The notes: generated from the sequence alone by a model not told the origin. DNA of 64,000 bases from Paracoccus sediminicola (GCF_027912835.1 NZ_CP115768.1:2844501-2908500); one strand, 5' to 3'; positions 54,867 to 64,000 are shown, numbered from the stretch's first letter. A program made the numbers and translations.

Positions 54867-57490
54867 CGGTCGGTCAATCCCTTCAGCTCATAGATCAGAT
54901 CCAGAGCCTCGCGCGGAGTCAGCGCGTCGGGGTTCAGCCCGCGCAGCCGGGTTTCGGCTTCGCTTTCCTTCGGTTTGGCGGGGGCCGGCGGCGGCGCGGC
55001 GCGGAACAAAGGCAGGTCGTCGATGATCTCTGCCGGATGGACCGCACCCTCGCGTTCGCCGGATTCCAGCAGGTCCAGAATGTCGCGGGCGCGTGTCACC
55101 ACCGCGTCGGGCAACCCGGCCAGCCGCGCCACCTGCACCCCATAGGAGCGATCGGCGGCGCCCTTGCGCACCTCGTGCAGGAAAATCACCTCACCCTCCC
55201 ATTCGCGCACGGCGACGGTGGCGTTCTCCACCCCGTCCAGCTTGGCGGCGAGCGCGGTGAGCTCGTGGTAATGCGTCGCGAACAGCGCGCGGCAGCGATT
55301 GACCGCTTGCAGGTTCTCCATGACCGCCCAGGCGATGGACAGCCCGTCCCAGGTCGCCGTGCCGCGCCCGATCTCGTCGAGGATCACGAGCGCGCGGTCG
55401 TCGGCCTGGTTGAGGATGGCGGCGGTCTCGACCATCTCGACCATGAAGGTGGACCGCCCGCGCGCGAGATCGTCCGCGGCGCCGACGCGGCTGAAAAGCT
55501 GGCTAACCAGCCCGATATGGGCGCGCGTCGCGGGGACGAAGGAACCGGCCTGCGCAAGGATCGCGATCAGCGCGTTCTGGCGCAGGAAAGTCGATTTCCC
55601 GGCCATGTTCGGGCCGGTCAGCAGCCAGATTGCCGGGGTTTCGCCGCCGGTCAGCGCGCAGTCATTGGCGACGAAGCTGTCCGCCTTGCGTTTCAGCGCC
55701 CGTTCCACGACCGGGTGGCGCCCGGCCTCGATTTCGAAGGCGCGGCTGTCGTCGAGCTGCGGGCGGGTCCAGGCTTCGCCGGTGGCCAGATCGGCGAAAG
55801 CGGCGCTCAGGTCGATCTCGGCCAGGGCCCGCGCCGCCTGACCGATGGGCGCGGCGGCGGCCAGAACCGCCTCGCGGAGCCGGGCGAAGATCGCCCGCTC
55901 GATCTCAAGCGCGCGGTCGCGGGCATTGACGATGCGGGTCTCCAGCTCGGACAGCTCGACCGTGGTGAAGCGGATCTGGTTGGCGGTGGTCTGGCGGTGA
56001 ATGAAGGTTTCCGACAGAGGCGGGGCCATCATCTTCTGGGCATGGGTCGCGGTGGTCTCGATGAAATAACCGAGCACGTTGTTATGCTTGATCTTGAGGC
56101 TGCCGACCCCGGCGAGTTCCGCATATTCGCCCTGCATCCGGGCGATGACGCCGCGCCCCTCGTCGCGCAACTGGCGGGTCTCGTCCAGATCGCCGTCAAA
56201 GCCCGCCGCCACGAAACCGCCATCGCGCGCGAGCGGGGGTGGTTCGGCGATAAGTGCGTCGTCCAGCAGCTCGATCAGATCGTCATGGCCGGTCAGATCG
56301 CGCGCGGCCTCGGCCAGCACCCGCGGCGCGTCCTCCGGCAGCATTCCCGACACCGAGATCGCCTGCGTCAGCCCCGCCCTGACCGCCCCCAGGTCGCGCG
56401 GCCCGCCCCGGTCGAGCGCCAGACGCGACAGCGCCCGGTCCATATCAGGCACCCGCGACAGCGCCTCGCGCAGATCGGCGGTCAGCCTCGCATCCTCGGC
56501 CAGATGCTGCACTGCGTCGTGGCGGGCATGGATCGTTGCGAGATCGCGCGACGGGGCCGAGATGCGACGTTCCAGAAGCCGCGCACCCGCTGCGGTAGAG
56601 GTCCGGTCGATGGCCGAGAGCAGCGAGCCCTCGCGCCCGCCGGACAGAGACTGCGTCAGTTCCAGATTGCGCCGGGTCGCCGCGTCGATCTGCATCGCGC
56701 CCGCGACCTGCTCTCGCTGCGGGGGGCGGATCAGGGGAAGCTGTGATTTCTGGGTCAGTTCCAGATAATCCGCAATCGCCCCCATCGCGGCGAGTTCGGC
56801 GCGGGTGAAGCTGCCGAAGCCGTCCAGCGTCTCGACCTTGAACAGCGCCGCAAGACGCCGTGTCGCGGCTGTGGAGTCGAAGCTGTTGGGCGGCAGCTCG
56901 GTCAGCGCGGCGCCGGCCTCTTCGGCAAGCTCGTCCAGCCGCGCGCCTTCGGCGACCAGCAATTCGCGCGGAGCGATGCGGGCCAGTTCCGGCGCCAGCC
57001 GCGATTGCGGACAGGCCATGACCCGCAGCGCCCCGGTCGAGATATCGACCCAGGCAAGCGCGGTCTCGTCCCGCACCTGCGCGAAGGCGGCGAGGAAATT
57101 ATGCCGCCGCGCTTCCAGCAGGGTCTCTTCGGTCAGCGTGCCGGGTGTGACCAGCCGCACAACGTCGCGGGCGACGACGGATTTGCTGCCGCGTTTCTTC
57201 GCCTCGGCCGGGTCCTCCATCTGCTCGGCAATGGCGACGCGGAAGCCCTTTCGGATCAGCGTCAGCAGGTAGCTTTCCGCCGCGTGCACGGGCACGCCGC
57301 ACATCGGGATCGGCTGGCCCTGATGGGTGCCGCGCTTGGTCAGCGCAATGTCCAGAGCGGCGGCGGCCTGCACCGCGTCGTCGAAGAACATCTCGTAGAA
57401 ATCGCCCATGCGATAGAACAGCAACGCACCCGGATTGGCCTCGCGGATCGCAAGATACTGGGCCATCATCGGGGTCGGCTGATCGGACAT
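54863..57490 (-). CDS. mutS: DNA mismatch repair protein MutS
   Basis: 875 residues, normal for MutS. The mismatch-reading motif FYRMGDFYEMFFDDA (Phe-x-Glu) is near residue 25, Walker A LTGPNMAGKSTFLRQ near 620 and the Walker B region LVILDEIGRGTATWDGLSIA near 700. Complete, with the C-terminal helices. It recognises base mismatches in DNA. Its start faces the signal-peptide hydratase gene, 96 bp away. Confidence 0.96.
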   Translation of the reverse strand: MSDQPTPMMAQYLAIREANPGALLFYRMGDFYEMFFDDAVQAAAALDIALTKRGTHQGQPIPMCGVPVHAAESYLLTLIRKGFRVAIAEQMEDPAEAKKRGSKSVVARDVVRLVTPGTLTEETLLEARRHNFLAAFAQVRDETALAWVDISTGALRVMACPQSRLAPELARIAPRELLVAEGARLDELAEEAGAALTELPPNSFDSTAATRRLAALFKVETLDGFGSFTRAELAAMGAIADYLELTQKSQLPLIRPPQREQVAGAMQIDAATRRNLELTQSLSGGREGSLLSAIDRTSTAAGARLLERRISAPSRDLATIHARHDAVQHLAEDARLTADLREALSRVPDMDRALSRLALDRGGPRDLGAVRAGLTQAISVSGMLPEDAPRVLAEAARDLTGHDDLIELLDDALIAEPPPLARDGGFVAAGFDGDLDETRQLRDEGRGVIARMQGEYAELAGVGSLKIKHNNVLGYFIETTATHAQKMMAPPLSETFIHRQTTANQIRFTTVELSELETRIVNARDRALEIERAIFARLREAVLAAAAPIGQAARALAEIDLSAAFADLATGEAWTRPQLDDSRAFEIEAGRHPVVERALKRKADSFVANDCALTGGETPAIWLLTGPNMAGKSTFLRQNALIAILAQAGSFVPATRAHIGLVSQLFSRVGAADDLARGRSTFMVEMVETAAILNQADDRALVILDEIGRGTATWDGLSIAWAVMENLQAVNRCRALFATHYHELTALAAKLDGVENATVAVREWEGEVIFLHEVRKGAADRSYGVQVARLAGLPDAVVTRARDILDLLESGEREGAVHPAEIIDDLPLFRAAPPPAPAKPKESEAETRLRGLNPDALTPREALDLIYELKGLTDR

Positions 57491-57586
57491 GATGCCTCCT
57501 TCTGGGCGCCTGTTCTAGCGCATCACGCGGTGATTGCCAGAGCGCGGAGGCTGGGGCAGGCTGATCGGATCAGGGAGGATGCGGTT

Positions 57587-58423
57587 ATGAAATACGCAAT
57601 TGCGATTCTGGCGGTCTCGGCAGGCCCGGCCCTCGCGGAATGTCCTGCGCCCGAGACGATCTATGCCGCCGCCGAGGGCTGGCTGGCCGGCGAAAGGCTG
57701 CCCGATCCGGGCGTGGAGAATATGGAAGACGCGGCCTGCGCCTATACGCATTGGCGCGAGCGGCTCGAGGATGAATATGGTCGTCCGGTCGGGGTGAAGG
57801 TCGGGTTTACCTCGGCCCCGGCGCAGGAACGCTTTGGCGTAGATGGCCCGGTGGCGGGCGCGCTGTTCCGGCCGATGCTGCTGGAAAACGGTGCGGAAAT
57901 CAGCCTGAACGGGTCGCGCACGCCGTTCTTCGAGGCCGATCTGGTGGTTACGGTTGCCGACCCCGAGGCTCTGGCGGCAGCGACCACGCGTGAGGAAGCT
58001 GCGGCGGCTCTGGGTGCGGTGCAGGCCTTCATCGAACTGCCTGACATGGCTCTGGCCGAAGGGGTCCAGCCCAACGGTGCGATCATGGCCTCTTACGGCG
58101 TGATCCCGTGGCGCGGGGTTCTGGGCGAATCGCTGCCGCTGGCCGAGTTGGCCGACCCGGTGGACGAGCTGGGCGCGCTGACCGCGACGCTCTCTGCGAA
58201 TGGCGAAGAGATGGACCGGGCCAGCGGCGAGGCTTTGCTGGGGCATCCTTTGGATGTCGTGCTGTGGCTGGCGGGGCAGGGGAATTACGACCTCTCCGAA
58301 GGATCGGTGATCTCGCTGGGCTCCCTCGGCGCGCTGCACCCCGCCGAACCGGGGCTGGAGATCCGGGCCGATTACCAGATCGGTGACAAGGCGCTGAGCG
58401 TGACGGCGGTGACGGTGGAATAG
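57587..58423 (+). CDS. Fumarylacetoacetase/hydratase-like protein with signal peptide
   Basis: 278 residues from ATG 57587 (AGGGAGG upstream). Residues 1-17 are a Sec signal (YAIAILAVSAGPALAEC). The rest resembles 2-oxopent-4-enoate hydratases of the FAH superfamily (GVKVGFTSAPAQERFGVDGP, PFFEADLVVTVADPEALAAA, FIELPDMAL, GEALLGHPLDVVLWLAGQ). Members are normally cytoplasmic catabolic enzymes, so export is unusual. The acidic metal ligands are partly visible (FEADL, FIELPD). Substrate unknown. Confidence 0.8.
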   Translation: MKYAIAILAVSAGPALAECPAPETIYAAAEGWLAGERLPDPGVENMEDAACAYTHWRERLEDEYGRPVGVKVGFTSAPAQERFGVDGPVAGALFRPMLLENGAEISLNGSRTPFFEADLVVTVADPEALAAATTREEAAAALGAVQAFIELPDMALAEGVQPNGAIMASYGVIPWRGVLGESLPLAELADPVDELGALTATLSANGEEMDRASGEALLGHPLDVVLWLAGQGNYDLSEGSVISLGSLGALHPAEPGLEIRADYQIGDKALSVTAVTVE

Positions 58424-58540
58424 CGCACGGCGTCTCACTGACCGTTGGTGCCATGCGCCGCGCTTGCGCAGTCGGGCCGCCGGGCAAGGACGCGCCGGTC
58501 GCTGACTGGATTGACGGGCCGCGTCCCGCCGCGCGGTTGG

Positions 58541-59806
58541 CTAGACCCGAAGCCGCGCCCCGTCATGTCCGCTGATGGTCACGTCTATCATCGTGCCTTC
58601 GGGCATGTCGCGGTCGAAGGCGACTTCGGTGAACTGCTCGGTCCGCCCGGTGCGGGGGCCTTCGGTCAGGATGCGGTGGCGGCGGCCTTGCTGGGCGTCG
58701 AGATGGGTGCGCAGGGCCACGTCCCCCGCGGCGCGCAGGCGGGCGGCGCGGTCGTTGATCGCCTTGCCGTTCACTGCCGGCATTCGCGCGGCGGGGGTGC
58801 CTTGCCGGGCCGAGTAGGGGAAGACATGCAGGAAGGTCAGGCCGCAATCCGTGACCAGCTTCAGCGAGTTTTGGAACATCGCCTCGGTCTCGGTCGGGAA
58901 GCCCGCGATGATGTCGGCGCCAAAGACGATCTCGGGGCGCAGGCGGCGGGCATCTTCGCAGAAGCGGATGGCGTCGTCGCGCAGATGGCGGCGCTTCATG
59001 CGCTTGAGGATCATGTCGTCCCCGGCCTGAAGCGACAAATGCAGATGCGGCATCAGCCGCCGCTCGGTGGCGATGGCCTGCATGAGGTTCTCATCCGCCT
59101 CGATGCTGTCGATCGAGCTGATCCGCAGCCGGGGCAGGTCCGGCACCAGCTTGAGGACCCGCATCACCAGATCGCCCAGACGCGGCGTGCCGGGAAGATC
59201 GGCCCCCCATGAGGTCAGATCGACCCCGGTCAGCACCACCTCGTTGAAGCCGCGATCCCGCAGGCGCTTGATCTGGTCGACAACGACACCGGCGGGCACG
59301 GACCGCGAGTTGCCACGACCATAGGGGATGATGCAGAAGGTGCAGCGATGGTCGCAGCCATTCTGCACCTGCACATAGGCGCGGTGCCGGCCGAATCCGT
59401 CGATCAGATGGCCGGCGGTTTCCTCGACCGACATGATGTCGTCGACGATCACGCGCTCGGTCTGGCCGATCAGGTCGGGGGTGAGGCTGGCCCAGGTCTC
59501 GGGCTGCATCTTTTCGGTATTTCCGACGACGCGGGTGACCTCGGGCATGGCGGCGAAGGTCTCGGGCTCGGTCTGCGCTGCGCAACCGGTGACGATGACC
59601 GGCGCGCCGGGATTGTCGCGGGCCAGCCGGCGGATGTCCTGCCGCGCCTTACGGACGGCCTCGGCGGTGACCGCGCAGGTGTTCACGATCACCGCGCCTT
59701 TCAGCCCCGCGGCTTCAGCCATTTCCCGCATCGCCTCGGATTCATAGGCGTTCAGGCGGCAGCCATGGGTCGAAAACACCGCTTTTGTCAGCTCGGGCGC
59801 GCTCAT
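58541..59806 (-). CDS. mtaB: tRNA t6A methylthiotransferase MtaB
   Basis: 421 residues. The N-terminal UPF0004 domain has Cys in THGCRLN, VNTCAVT and VTGCAAQ (three [4Fe-4S] ligands). The radical-SAM motif is CDHRCTFC at about residue 150, and a TRAM-like C-terminus follows. It converts t6A to ms2t6A at position 37 of tRNA. It overlaps dapF by 4 nt. Confidence 0.92.
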   Translation of the reverse strand: MSAPELTKAVFSTHGCRLNAYESEAMREMAEAAGLKGAVIVNTCAVTAEAVRKARQDIRRLARDNPGAPVIVTGCAAQTEPETFAAMPEVTRVVGNTEKMQPETWASLTPDLIGQTERVIVDDIMSVEETAGHLIDGFGRHRAYVQVQNGCDHRCTFCIIPYGRGNSRSVPAGVVVDQIKRLRDRGFNEVVLTGVDLTSWGADLPGTPRLGDLVMRVLKLVPDLPRLRISSIDSIEADENLMQAIATERRLMPHLHLSLQAGDDMILKRMKRRHLRDDAIRFCEDARRLRPEIVFGADIIAGFPTETEAMFQNSLKLVTDCGLTFLHVFPYSARQGTPAARMPAVNGKAINDRAARLRAAGDVALRTHLDAQQGRRHRILTEGPRTGRTEQFTEVAFDRDMPEGTMIDVTISGHDGARLRV

Positions 59807-60618
59807 CCCCGCCAGACCCCGTCAAAGACATACGCGGTCGGGCCGGTCATCCAGACACCGTCATCGCGCCAGTCGATCTGCAACGTGCCGCCCGGCACAT
59901 GCACCGTGACCTCGCGCCCGGTCAGCCCGCGCCGCGCCGCCGCCACCGCCGCCGCGCAGGAGCAGGACCCCGAGGCCAGAGTCGGTCCGGTGCCGCGTTC
60001 CCAGATGCGCAGTCTGATCTCGCTGTCCGAGATCACCTGCACAATCTCGACATTGGTCCGCTCGGGATAAAGCGCGTGATGTTCATATTCGGGACCGAAA
60101 CGGCCCAGATCGATCGAATCGGCATCCTCGACGAAGAAGGTCAGATGCGGGTTGCCCATGCCGGTCGCCGCCGCGTCGCCGTCGATGGGCAGATGGTCGA
60201 TATCCACCTCGCGGGCGAGGGGGATCTGCCGCCAGTCGAGCACGGGCGGGCCCATATTCACGCGGGTGAGCCCGTCGACTGCATCCTCGGCCACCAGCAC
60301 GGCATGATCGGTCCGCAGGCGTAGTGATGCCGCGCCGGAGCCCTCCATCAGAAACCGTGCGATGCAGCGCGTCGCGTTTCCGCAAGCCGCCGAGCGCGAC
60401 CCATCGGCGTTGAAGAAGACCAGCCGCGCATCGCTGTCGGCATCGGTTTCGATGGTGGCAAGCTGGTCGAACCCCACGCCGCGATGCCGGTCGGCCATGG
60501 CGGCGATGGTCGCAGCACCCGGCGCCCCGATCCCGTGACGGAGATCGATGACGACGAAATCATTGCCGAGCCCATGCATCTTCATGAAGGGCAGGCCAGA
60601 GGTGCGGGCGTGTTCCAT
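59803..60618 (-). CDS. dapF: Diaminopimelate epimerase, second catalytic Cys replaced by Ser
   Basis: 271 residues from ATG 60618 (MEHARTSGLPFMKMHGLGND); the frame extends to 60690 but lacks conservation. It converts LL- to meso-diaminopimelate for lysine and wall synthesis. The first catalytic Cys is present in AACGNATR. At the second site the usual ACGSGAC reads ASGSCSC, so the canonical Cys is Ser and a Cys lies three residues later. This may be a lineage variant. It is coupled to mtaB by a 4-nt overlap. Confidence 0.9.
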   Translation of the reverse strand: MEHARTSGLPFMKMHGLGNDFVVIDLRHGIGAPGAATIAAMADRHRGVGFDQLATIETDADSDARLVFFNADGSRSAACGNATRCIARFLMEGSGAASLRLRTDHAVLVAEDAVDGLTRVNMGPPVLDWRQIPLAREVDIDHLPIDGDAAATGMGNPHLTFFVEDADSIDLGRFGPEYEHHALYPERTNVEIVQVISDSEIRLRIWERGTGPTLASGSCSCAAAVAAARRGLTGREVTVHVPGGTLQIDWRDDGVWMTGPTAYVFDGVWRG

Positions 60619-60714
60619 TCCCGCGATATAGTGCGGGCGGAAACTTTTCGCCAGATGCGTGTTTTTGAGGTTGACGCCACCGGGAGGCAAAACTAGGAAA
60701 GCGCCCTGTGACGT

Positions 60715-60790
60715 GGGCCGTTAGCTCAGTTGGTAGAGCAACTGACTTTTAATCAGTGGGTCGCAGGTTCGAATCCTGCACGGCTCACCA
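60715..60790 (+). tRNA. tRNA-Lys(TTT)
   Basis: Acceptor arms GGGCCGT and ACGGCTC, anticodon stem ACTGA/TCAGT around CTTTTAA (anticodon TTT), T-arm with GGTTCGAATCC, and CCA encoded. No integrase lies next to it. Confidence 0.95.
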
Positions 60791-60984
60791 CTTCTCATAA
60801 ACGACTGTCGGACATGTTGGCCGGTTGCGGCAGTTTCTGTCCGTCGAAGCAATGTCTCTGGTGCGGCGAGCGTAATTTCGCCGCCGTCTTGCACAGTGCC
60901 GACGTCCTTCCCACGATCTGAGCTAAATTACTTTGCTGTCACTGACCCTCTGGCTCTCGTACCAGTGCAGCCCCGCAACATTTT

Positions 60985-61959
60985 TCAGCGGCGACGGTTC
61001 AGCAGTTTCTGGATGACCCCGACGATGCCTTCGCGGAACAACAGCACGCTGACCACGAAGATCGCGCCCTGAATGATCGTGACCCAGGCGCCGATGCTGG
61101 CGAAGTAATTCTGCATCAGCACGATGGCCGCGCCGCCGACAAGCGGGCCGAAGACCGATCCCATGCCGCCGATCAGCGTCATCAGCACCACCTCGCCCGA
61201 CATGGCCCAATGCACATCGGTCAGCGATGCAAGCTGAAAGACCAGTGACTTGGTCGCCCCGGCCAGACCGGAAATCGCCGCGGACAGGACGAACACCGCC
61301 AGCTTGTAGCGCGCCACCGGATAGCCGAGCGACAGGGCACGAGGTTCATTCTCGCGGATCGATTTGACGATATTGCCGAAGGGCGAATGCACGATCCTCC
61401 AGATCAGGAACAGCCCGCCGAGGCAGATGATGCTGACCAGCACGTAAAGCCGCTCATCGCTGGAGATGTCGATCAGCCCGAGCGCGGGGCGGCGCGGGAT
61501 CGCCTGGATACCGTCCTCGCCCCCGGTGAAGGCCAGTTGCAGCGCGGCGAAATAGACCATTTGGGCGAAGGCGAGGGTGATCATCGCGAAATAGATTCCC
61601 TGCCGCCGGATGGCGAGGCTGCCGATCACCAGCCCCAGCAGCGCCGATACCGCTGTCCCGGCCAGGATCGACAGGATCGGGTCCAGCCCCCATTCCTTCG
61701 TGACATGGCCGCATATATAGGCGGCGGTGCCGAAAAACGCCGCATGTCCGAAAGAGAGCAGCCCGCCAAAGCCGAGCAGCAGATTGAAGGCACAGGCGAA
61801 CAGCCCGAAGCACATCATCTTCATCAGCAGAACGGGATAGACGAAGAACGGGCCGACCACCGCGAGCACGGTCAGCGCGCCAAGCCACAGCAGCGCGCCA
61901 CGCTCGGCCCGGTGCTCATCGGTGCGGATCGGTTTATCCAGAGCCTTGTCCGCCATCAT
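60985..61959 (-). CDS. livM: Branched-chain amino-acid ABC permease LivM
   Basis: 324 residues from ATG 61959 (61956 is equally possible). Multiple membrane helices and the LivM/BPD pattern (FNLLLGFGGLLSFGHAAFFG, AIRRQGIYFAMITLAFAQMV, GMGSVFGPLVGG). It pairs with LivH to form the channel. It overlaps livH by 4 nt and is the last gene of the operon. Confidence 0.9.
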   Translation of the reverse strand: MMADKALDKPIRTDEHRAERGALLWLGALTVLAVVGPFFVYPVLLMKMMCFGLFACAFNLLLGFGGLLSFGHAAFFGTAAYICGHVTKEWGLDPILSILAGTAVSALLGLVIGSLAIRRQGIYFAMITLAFAQMVYFAALQLAFTGGEDGIQAIPRRPALGLIDISSDERLYVLVSIICLGGLFLIWRIVHSPFGNIVKSIRENEPRALSLGYPVARYKLAVFVLSAAISGLAGATKSLVFQLASLTDVHWAMSGEVVLMTLIGGMGSVFGPLVGGAAIVLMQNYFASIGAWVTIIQGAIFVVSVLLFREGIVGVIQKLLNRRR

Positions 61960-62840
61960 GTCGCCTTTCCGAACAGTCCCGCAGGCTTGACCAGAAGCAC
62001 GATCGCCATGACCACGAAGATCACGATCGAGGCGCCCTGCGGATAAATCACCTTGGTCAGCCCCTCGATGATGCCCAGCCCGAAGCCGGTGGCGATCGAG
62101 CCGAGGATCGAGCCCATCCCGCCGATCACCACAACAGCGAAGACGACGATGATGAGATCCGCGCCCATATTCGGGTTCACCGAATAGATCGGTGCAGCCA
62201 GCACCCCGGCAAAGGCGGCAAGTGCCACCCCGGCGCCATAGGTCAGCGTCACAGTCATGGGCACATTGATGCCGAAGGCGCCGACCAGTTCCGGGTTCTC
62301 GGTAGCGGCGCGCAGATAGGTGCCGAGCTTGGTCTTCTCGATCACCAGCCAGACCGCGAGGCACATCACCACCGAGGCCAGGATCACGAAGGCGCGGTAT
62401 TTCGGCAGGAACATGAAGCCCAGATTATAGCCGCCCGAAAGCGCCTCGGGCGTCGGGTAGGGCAGGCCCGAGATGCCGTATCCCTGCCGCACCAGCCCCT
62501 GAAAGATCAGGGCGAGACCGAAAGTCAGCAGCAGCCCGTAAAGGTGATCCAGCTTGGCCAGCGGCGCGAGCATGGTTCTTTCGATCACCACGCCTGACGC
62601 GCCGATGATCAGCGGCACCAGCACCAGCGCCGGCCAGAAGCCAATGCCCAGATTCTGCGCCAGCCACCACGCGGCGAAGGCGCCCAGCATATATTGTGCG
62701 CCATGGGCGAAATTGATGATGTTCAGCAGACCGAAGATGACCGCGAGGCCGAGCGACAGCACCGCATAGAAGGCCCCGTTGATCAGACCCAGCAGCAACT
62801 GGCCCATCCACACCTGCAAGGGAATGTCCCAGAAACCCAT
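61956..62840 (-). CDS. livH: Branched-chain amino-acid ABC permease LivH
   Basis: 294 residues with about eight membrane helices and the LivH pattern (LGLAVIFGLLNIINFAHGAQ, GGMGSILGSIATGFGLGIIE). It starts directly after livF and overlaps livM by 4 nt. Confidence 0.9.
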   Translation of the reverse strand: MGFWDIPLQVWMGQLLLGLINGAFYAVLSLGLAVIFGLLNIINFAHGAQYMLGAFAAWWLAQNLGIGFWPALVLVPLIIGASGVVIERTMLAPLAKLDHLYGLLLTFGLALIFQGLVRQGYGISGLPYPTPEALSGGYNLGFMFLPKYRAFVILASVVMCLAVWLVIEKTKLGTYLRAATENPELVGAFGINVPMTVTLTYGAGVALAAFAGVLAAPIYSVNPNMGADLIIVVFAVVVIGGMGSILGSIATGFGLGIIEGLTKVIYPQGASIVIFVVMAIVLLVKPAGLFGKAT

Positions 62841-63545
62841 CTAAACCCCCAGATAGCGTTTGAGATCGTCGGTCCGGGCGTCGACCTCTGCGCCCGCGAT
62901 CTCATCCACGACGAGACCCTGATCGACGATATAGTGACGGTCGGCAACGGTCGCGGCGAAGCGGAAATTCTGTTCCACCAGCACGATGGTGAACCCGCGT
63001 GTCTTCAGTGCCTCGATGGTGCGCCGGATATGCTGGATGATGACCGGGGCCAGACCCTCGGTCGGTTCGTCCAGTAACAAGAGCCGCGCGCCGCTGCGCA
63101 GGATGCGCGCAATGGCCAGCATCTGCTGTTCGCCGCCCGACAGCTTTGTCCCCTGGCTGTTCAGACGTTCGAGCAGGTTCGGGAACAATTCGAAGATCTC
63201 GTCCTCACTCAGCCCGCCATCGGCGATGCGCGGCGGAAGGTTCAGGTTCTCGCGCACGGAAAGCGAGGCGAAGATGCCGCGCTCTTCGGGGCAGATGGCG
63301 ATGCCGTGCCGAGCGATATGGCGCGGCTCCAGCCCGATCAATTCGCGCCCGTCCATGGTGACGGAGCCCTCGCGCTTGCTCATCAGCCCCATGATTGCCC
63401 GCAGCGTGGTGGTCTTGCCCGCGCCGTTGCGGCCCAGCAGGCTGACCACCTCTCCGGCGGAGACATCGAAGGCGATGCCATGCAGGACATGGCTTTCGCC
63501 ATACCAGGCGTGCAGATCGCTTACTTTCAGCAAGGGTTCAGTCAT
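62841..63545 (-). CDS. livF: Branched-chain amino-acid ABC ATPase LivF
   Basis: 234 residues. Walker A GRNGAGKTTTLRAIMG, signature LSGGEQQMLAIARIL, Walker B LLLLDEPTEGLAPVI. It hydrolyses ATP for import together with LivG. It overlaps livG by 8 nt and abuts livH with no gap. Confidence 0.94.
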   Translation of the reverse strand: MTEPLLKVSDLHAWYGESHVLHGIAFDVSAGEVVSLLGRNGAGKTTTLRAIMGLMSKREGSVTMDGRELIGLEPRHIARHGIAICPEERGIFASLSVRENLNLPPRIADGGLSEDEIFELFPNLLERLNSQGTKLSGGEQQMLAIARILRSGARLLLLDEPTEGLAPVIIQHIRRTIEALKTRGFTIVLVEQNFRFAATVADRHYIVDQGLVVDEIAGAEVDARTDDLKRYLGV

Positions 63546-64000
63546 GGCCGGCCCCGATATAGGCGTCGATCACGTCGGGATTGTTCGAGACCTCGGCGTA
63601 ATCGCCTTCGGCCAGAACCGCCCCGCGCGCCAGCACGGTGATGCGGTCCGACAGGGTTTCGACGACAGAGAGATTATGCTCGACCAGCAGGATCGTGCGG
63701 TCGCGGGCGATTTCGCGAATGAGTTCGGTGATCCGGGCGACATCCTCGCGGCCCATCCCTGCCATCGGCTCGTCCAGCAACAGCAGCCGGGGATCGAGCG
63801 CCACCGTCGTGGCCAGCTCGAGCGCGCGCTTGCGGCCATAGGATAGCGCAGCGGCCTTTTCATCGGCGAACTCTGCCAGGCCGACACGGGACAGCAATTC
63901 GCGCGCCTCGTCATCGAAGCGGTGCAGACGCTTTTCGCTGCGCCAGAAGTCGAAATTATGTCCGCGCCGCCGTTGCAGGGCAATGCGCACATTCTGAGCG
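63538..64000 (-). CDS. livG: Branched-chain amino-acid ABC ATPase LivG, N-terminus cut by window edge
   Basis: The last 153 codons are in view; the frame runs open past 64000. The signature is LSYGRKRALELATTVALDPR, Walker B LLLLDEPMAGM, and the switch is LLVEHNLSVVETL. Walker A lies outside. It is first of the visible four genes; the binding protein gene is probably further right. Confidence 0.9.
   Translation of the reverse strand, partial: AQNVRIALQRRRGHNFDFWRSEKRLHRFDDEARELLSRVGLAEFADEKAAALSYGRKRALELATTVALDPRLLLLDEPMAGMGREDVARITELIREIARDRTILLVEHNLSVVETLSDRITVLARGAVLAEGDYAEVSNNPDVIDAYIGAGHD

Noticed and set aside
55037..56746. 569-residue plus-strand open frame
   Set aside because: Antisense to mutS, which is complete with all motifs.

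Overview
The window looks like high-GC alphaproteobacterial DNA, most likely Rhodobacterales (Paracoccus-like). Grounds: dense coding, ATGA-type gene overlaps, an Anbu-proteasome gene cluster, and VirB/D4 genes of the kind common in that order. About 1-45.9 kb is an integrative conjugative element (ICE) whose left end lies outside the window. About 46-64 kb is ordinary chromosome. The boundary is a tRNA-Arg(CCT) gene (45,874-45,950) whose 3' end abuts the tyrosine integrase.

ICE, left to right. (1) A DNA-modification/defence-like block on the minus strand: a WYL regulator with its own inverted repeat, an SNF2/HepA-type helicase, and a Mod-like adenine methyltransferase that runs off the left edge. 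(2) A ParA plus ribbon-helix-helix partition pair. (3) A leading region (6.6-12.4 kb) with ardC antirestriction, zinc-ribbon proteins, a YecA/SEC-C protein, small unknown genes and ssb. Two gene cassettes there are each preceded by copies of the same long leader and followed by the same kind of hairpin; in both cases the stems differ between copies by compensatory base pairs. (4) An oriT-like nest of inverted repeats, then a MobC-like accessory protein, a VirD2/MobA-type relaxase and the VirD4/TraG coupling protein. (5) A HEAT-repeat protein with a sliding-clamp-like motif and a small unknown protein. (6) A copper-resistance island: multicopper oxidase, DsbA-like thioredoxin, DUF305 protein, L,D-transpeptidase, lipoprotein, cytochrome c, DUF411 protein, CsoR and a Cu+ P-type ATPase. 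It is bounded by a decayed integrase on one side and a fragment of tRNA-fMet on the other, so it probably arrived as a separate island. (7) A complete VirB1-VirB11 type IV secretion operon on the minus strand, with an extra transglycosylase. (8) An accessory tail of mostly unknown genes (RNase H-fold DUF429-like protein, WGR protein, a 57-residue membrane protein, a large helical protein, XRE regulator), two divergent Arc-type regulators, a small gene overlapping int, and the integrase.

Chromosome. A LacI-family regulator, a YfcC-type transporter with an apparent frameshift at its start, a D-amino-acid aminotransferase and a small SLT lipoprotein; then the Anbu cluster (ATP-grasp, alpha-E, transglutaminase, Anbu); mutS; a fumarylacetoacetase-like hydratase with a signal peptide; mtaB-dapF; tRNA-Lys; and a branched-chain amino-acid ABC transporter operon livG-livF-livH-livM, with livG cut by the right edge.

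How the ICE genes work together. The relaxase and MobC would nick near 12.45 kb and VirD4 would pass the strand to the VirB channel. If the minus strand is transferred, 5' end at oriT, then ssb, the small genes, ardC and parA enter first. They are oriented so that the incoming strand is their template, which would suit single-strand promoters. A 13-bp sequence shared by the oriT region and the Arc promoter, with looser versions before the virB side and another ICE gene, suggests one regulator may connect these modules.
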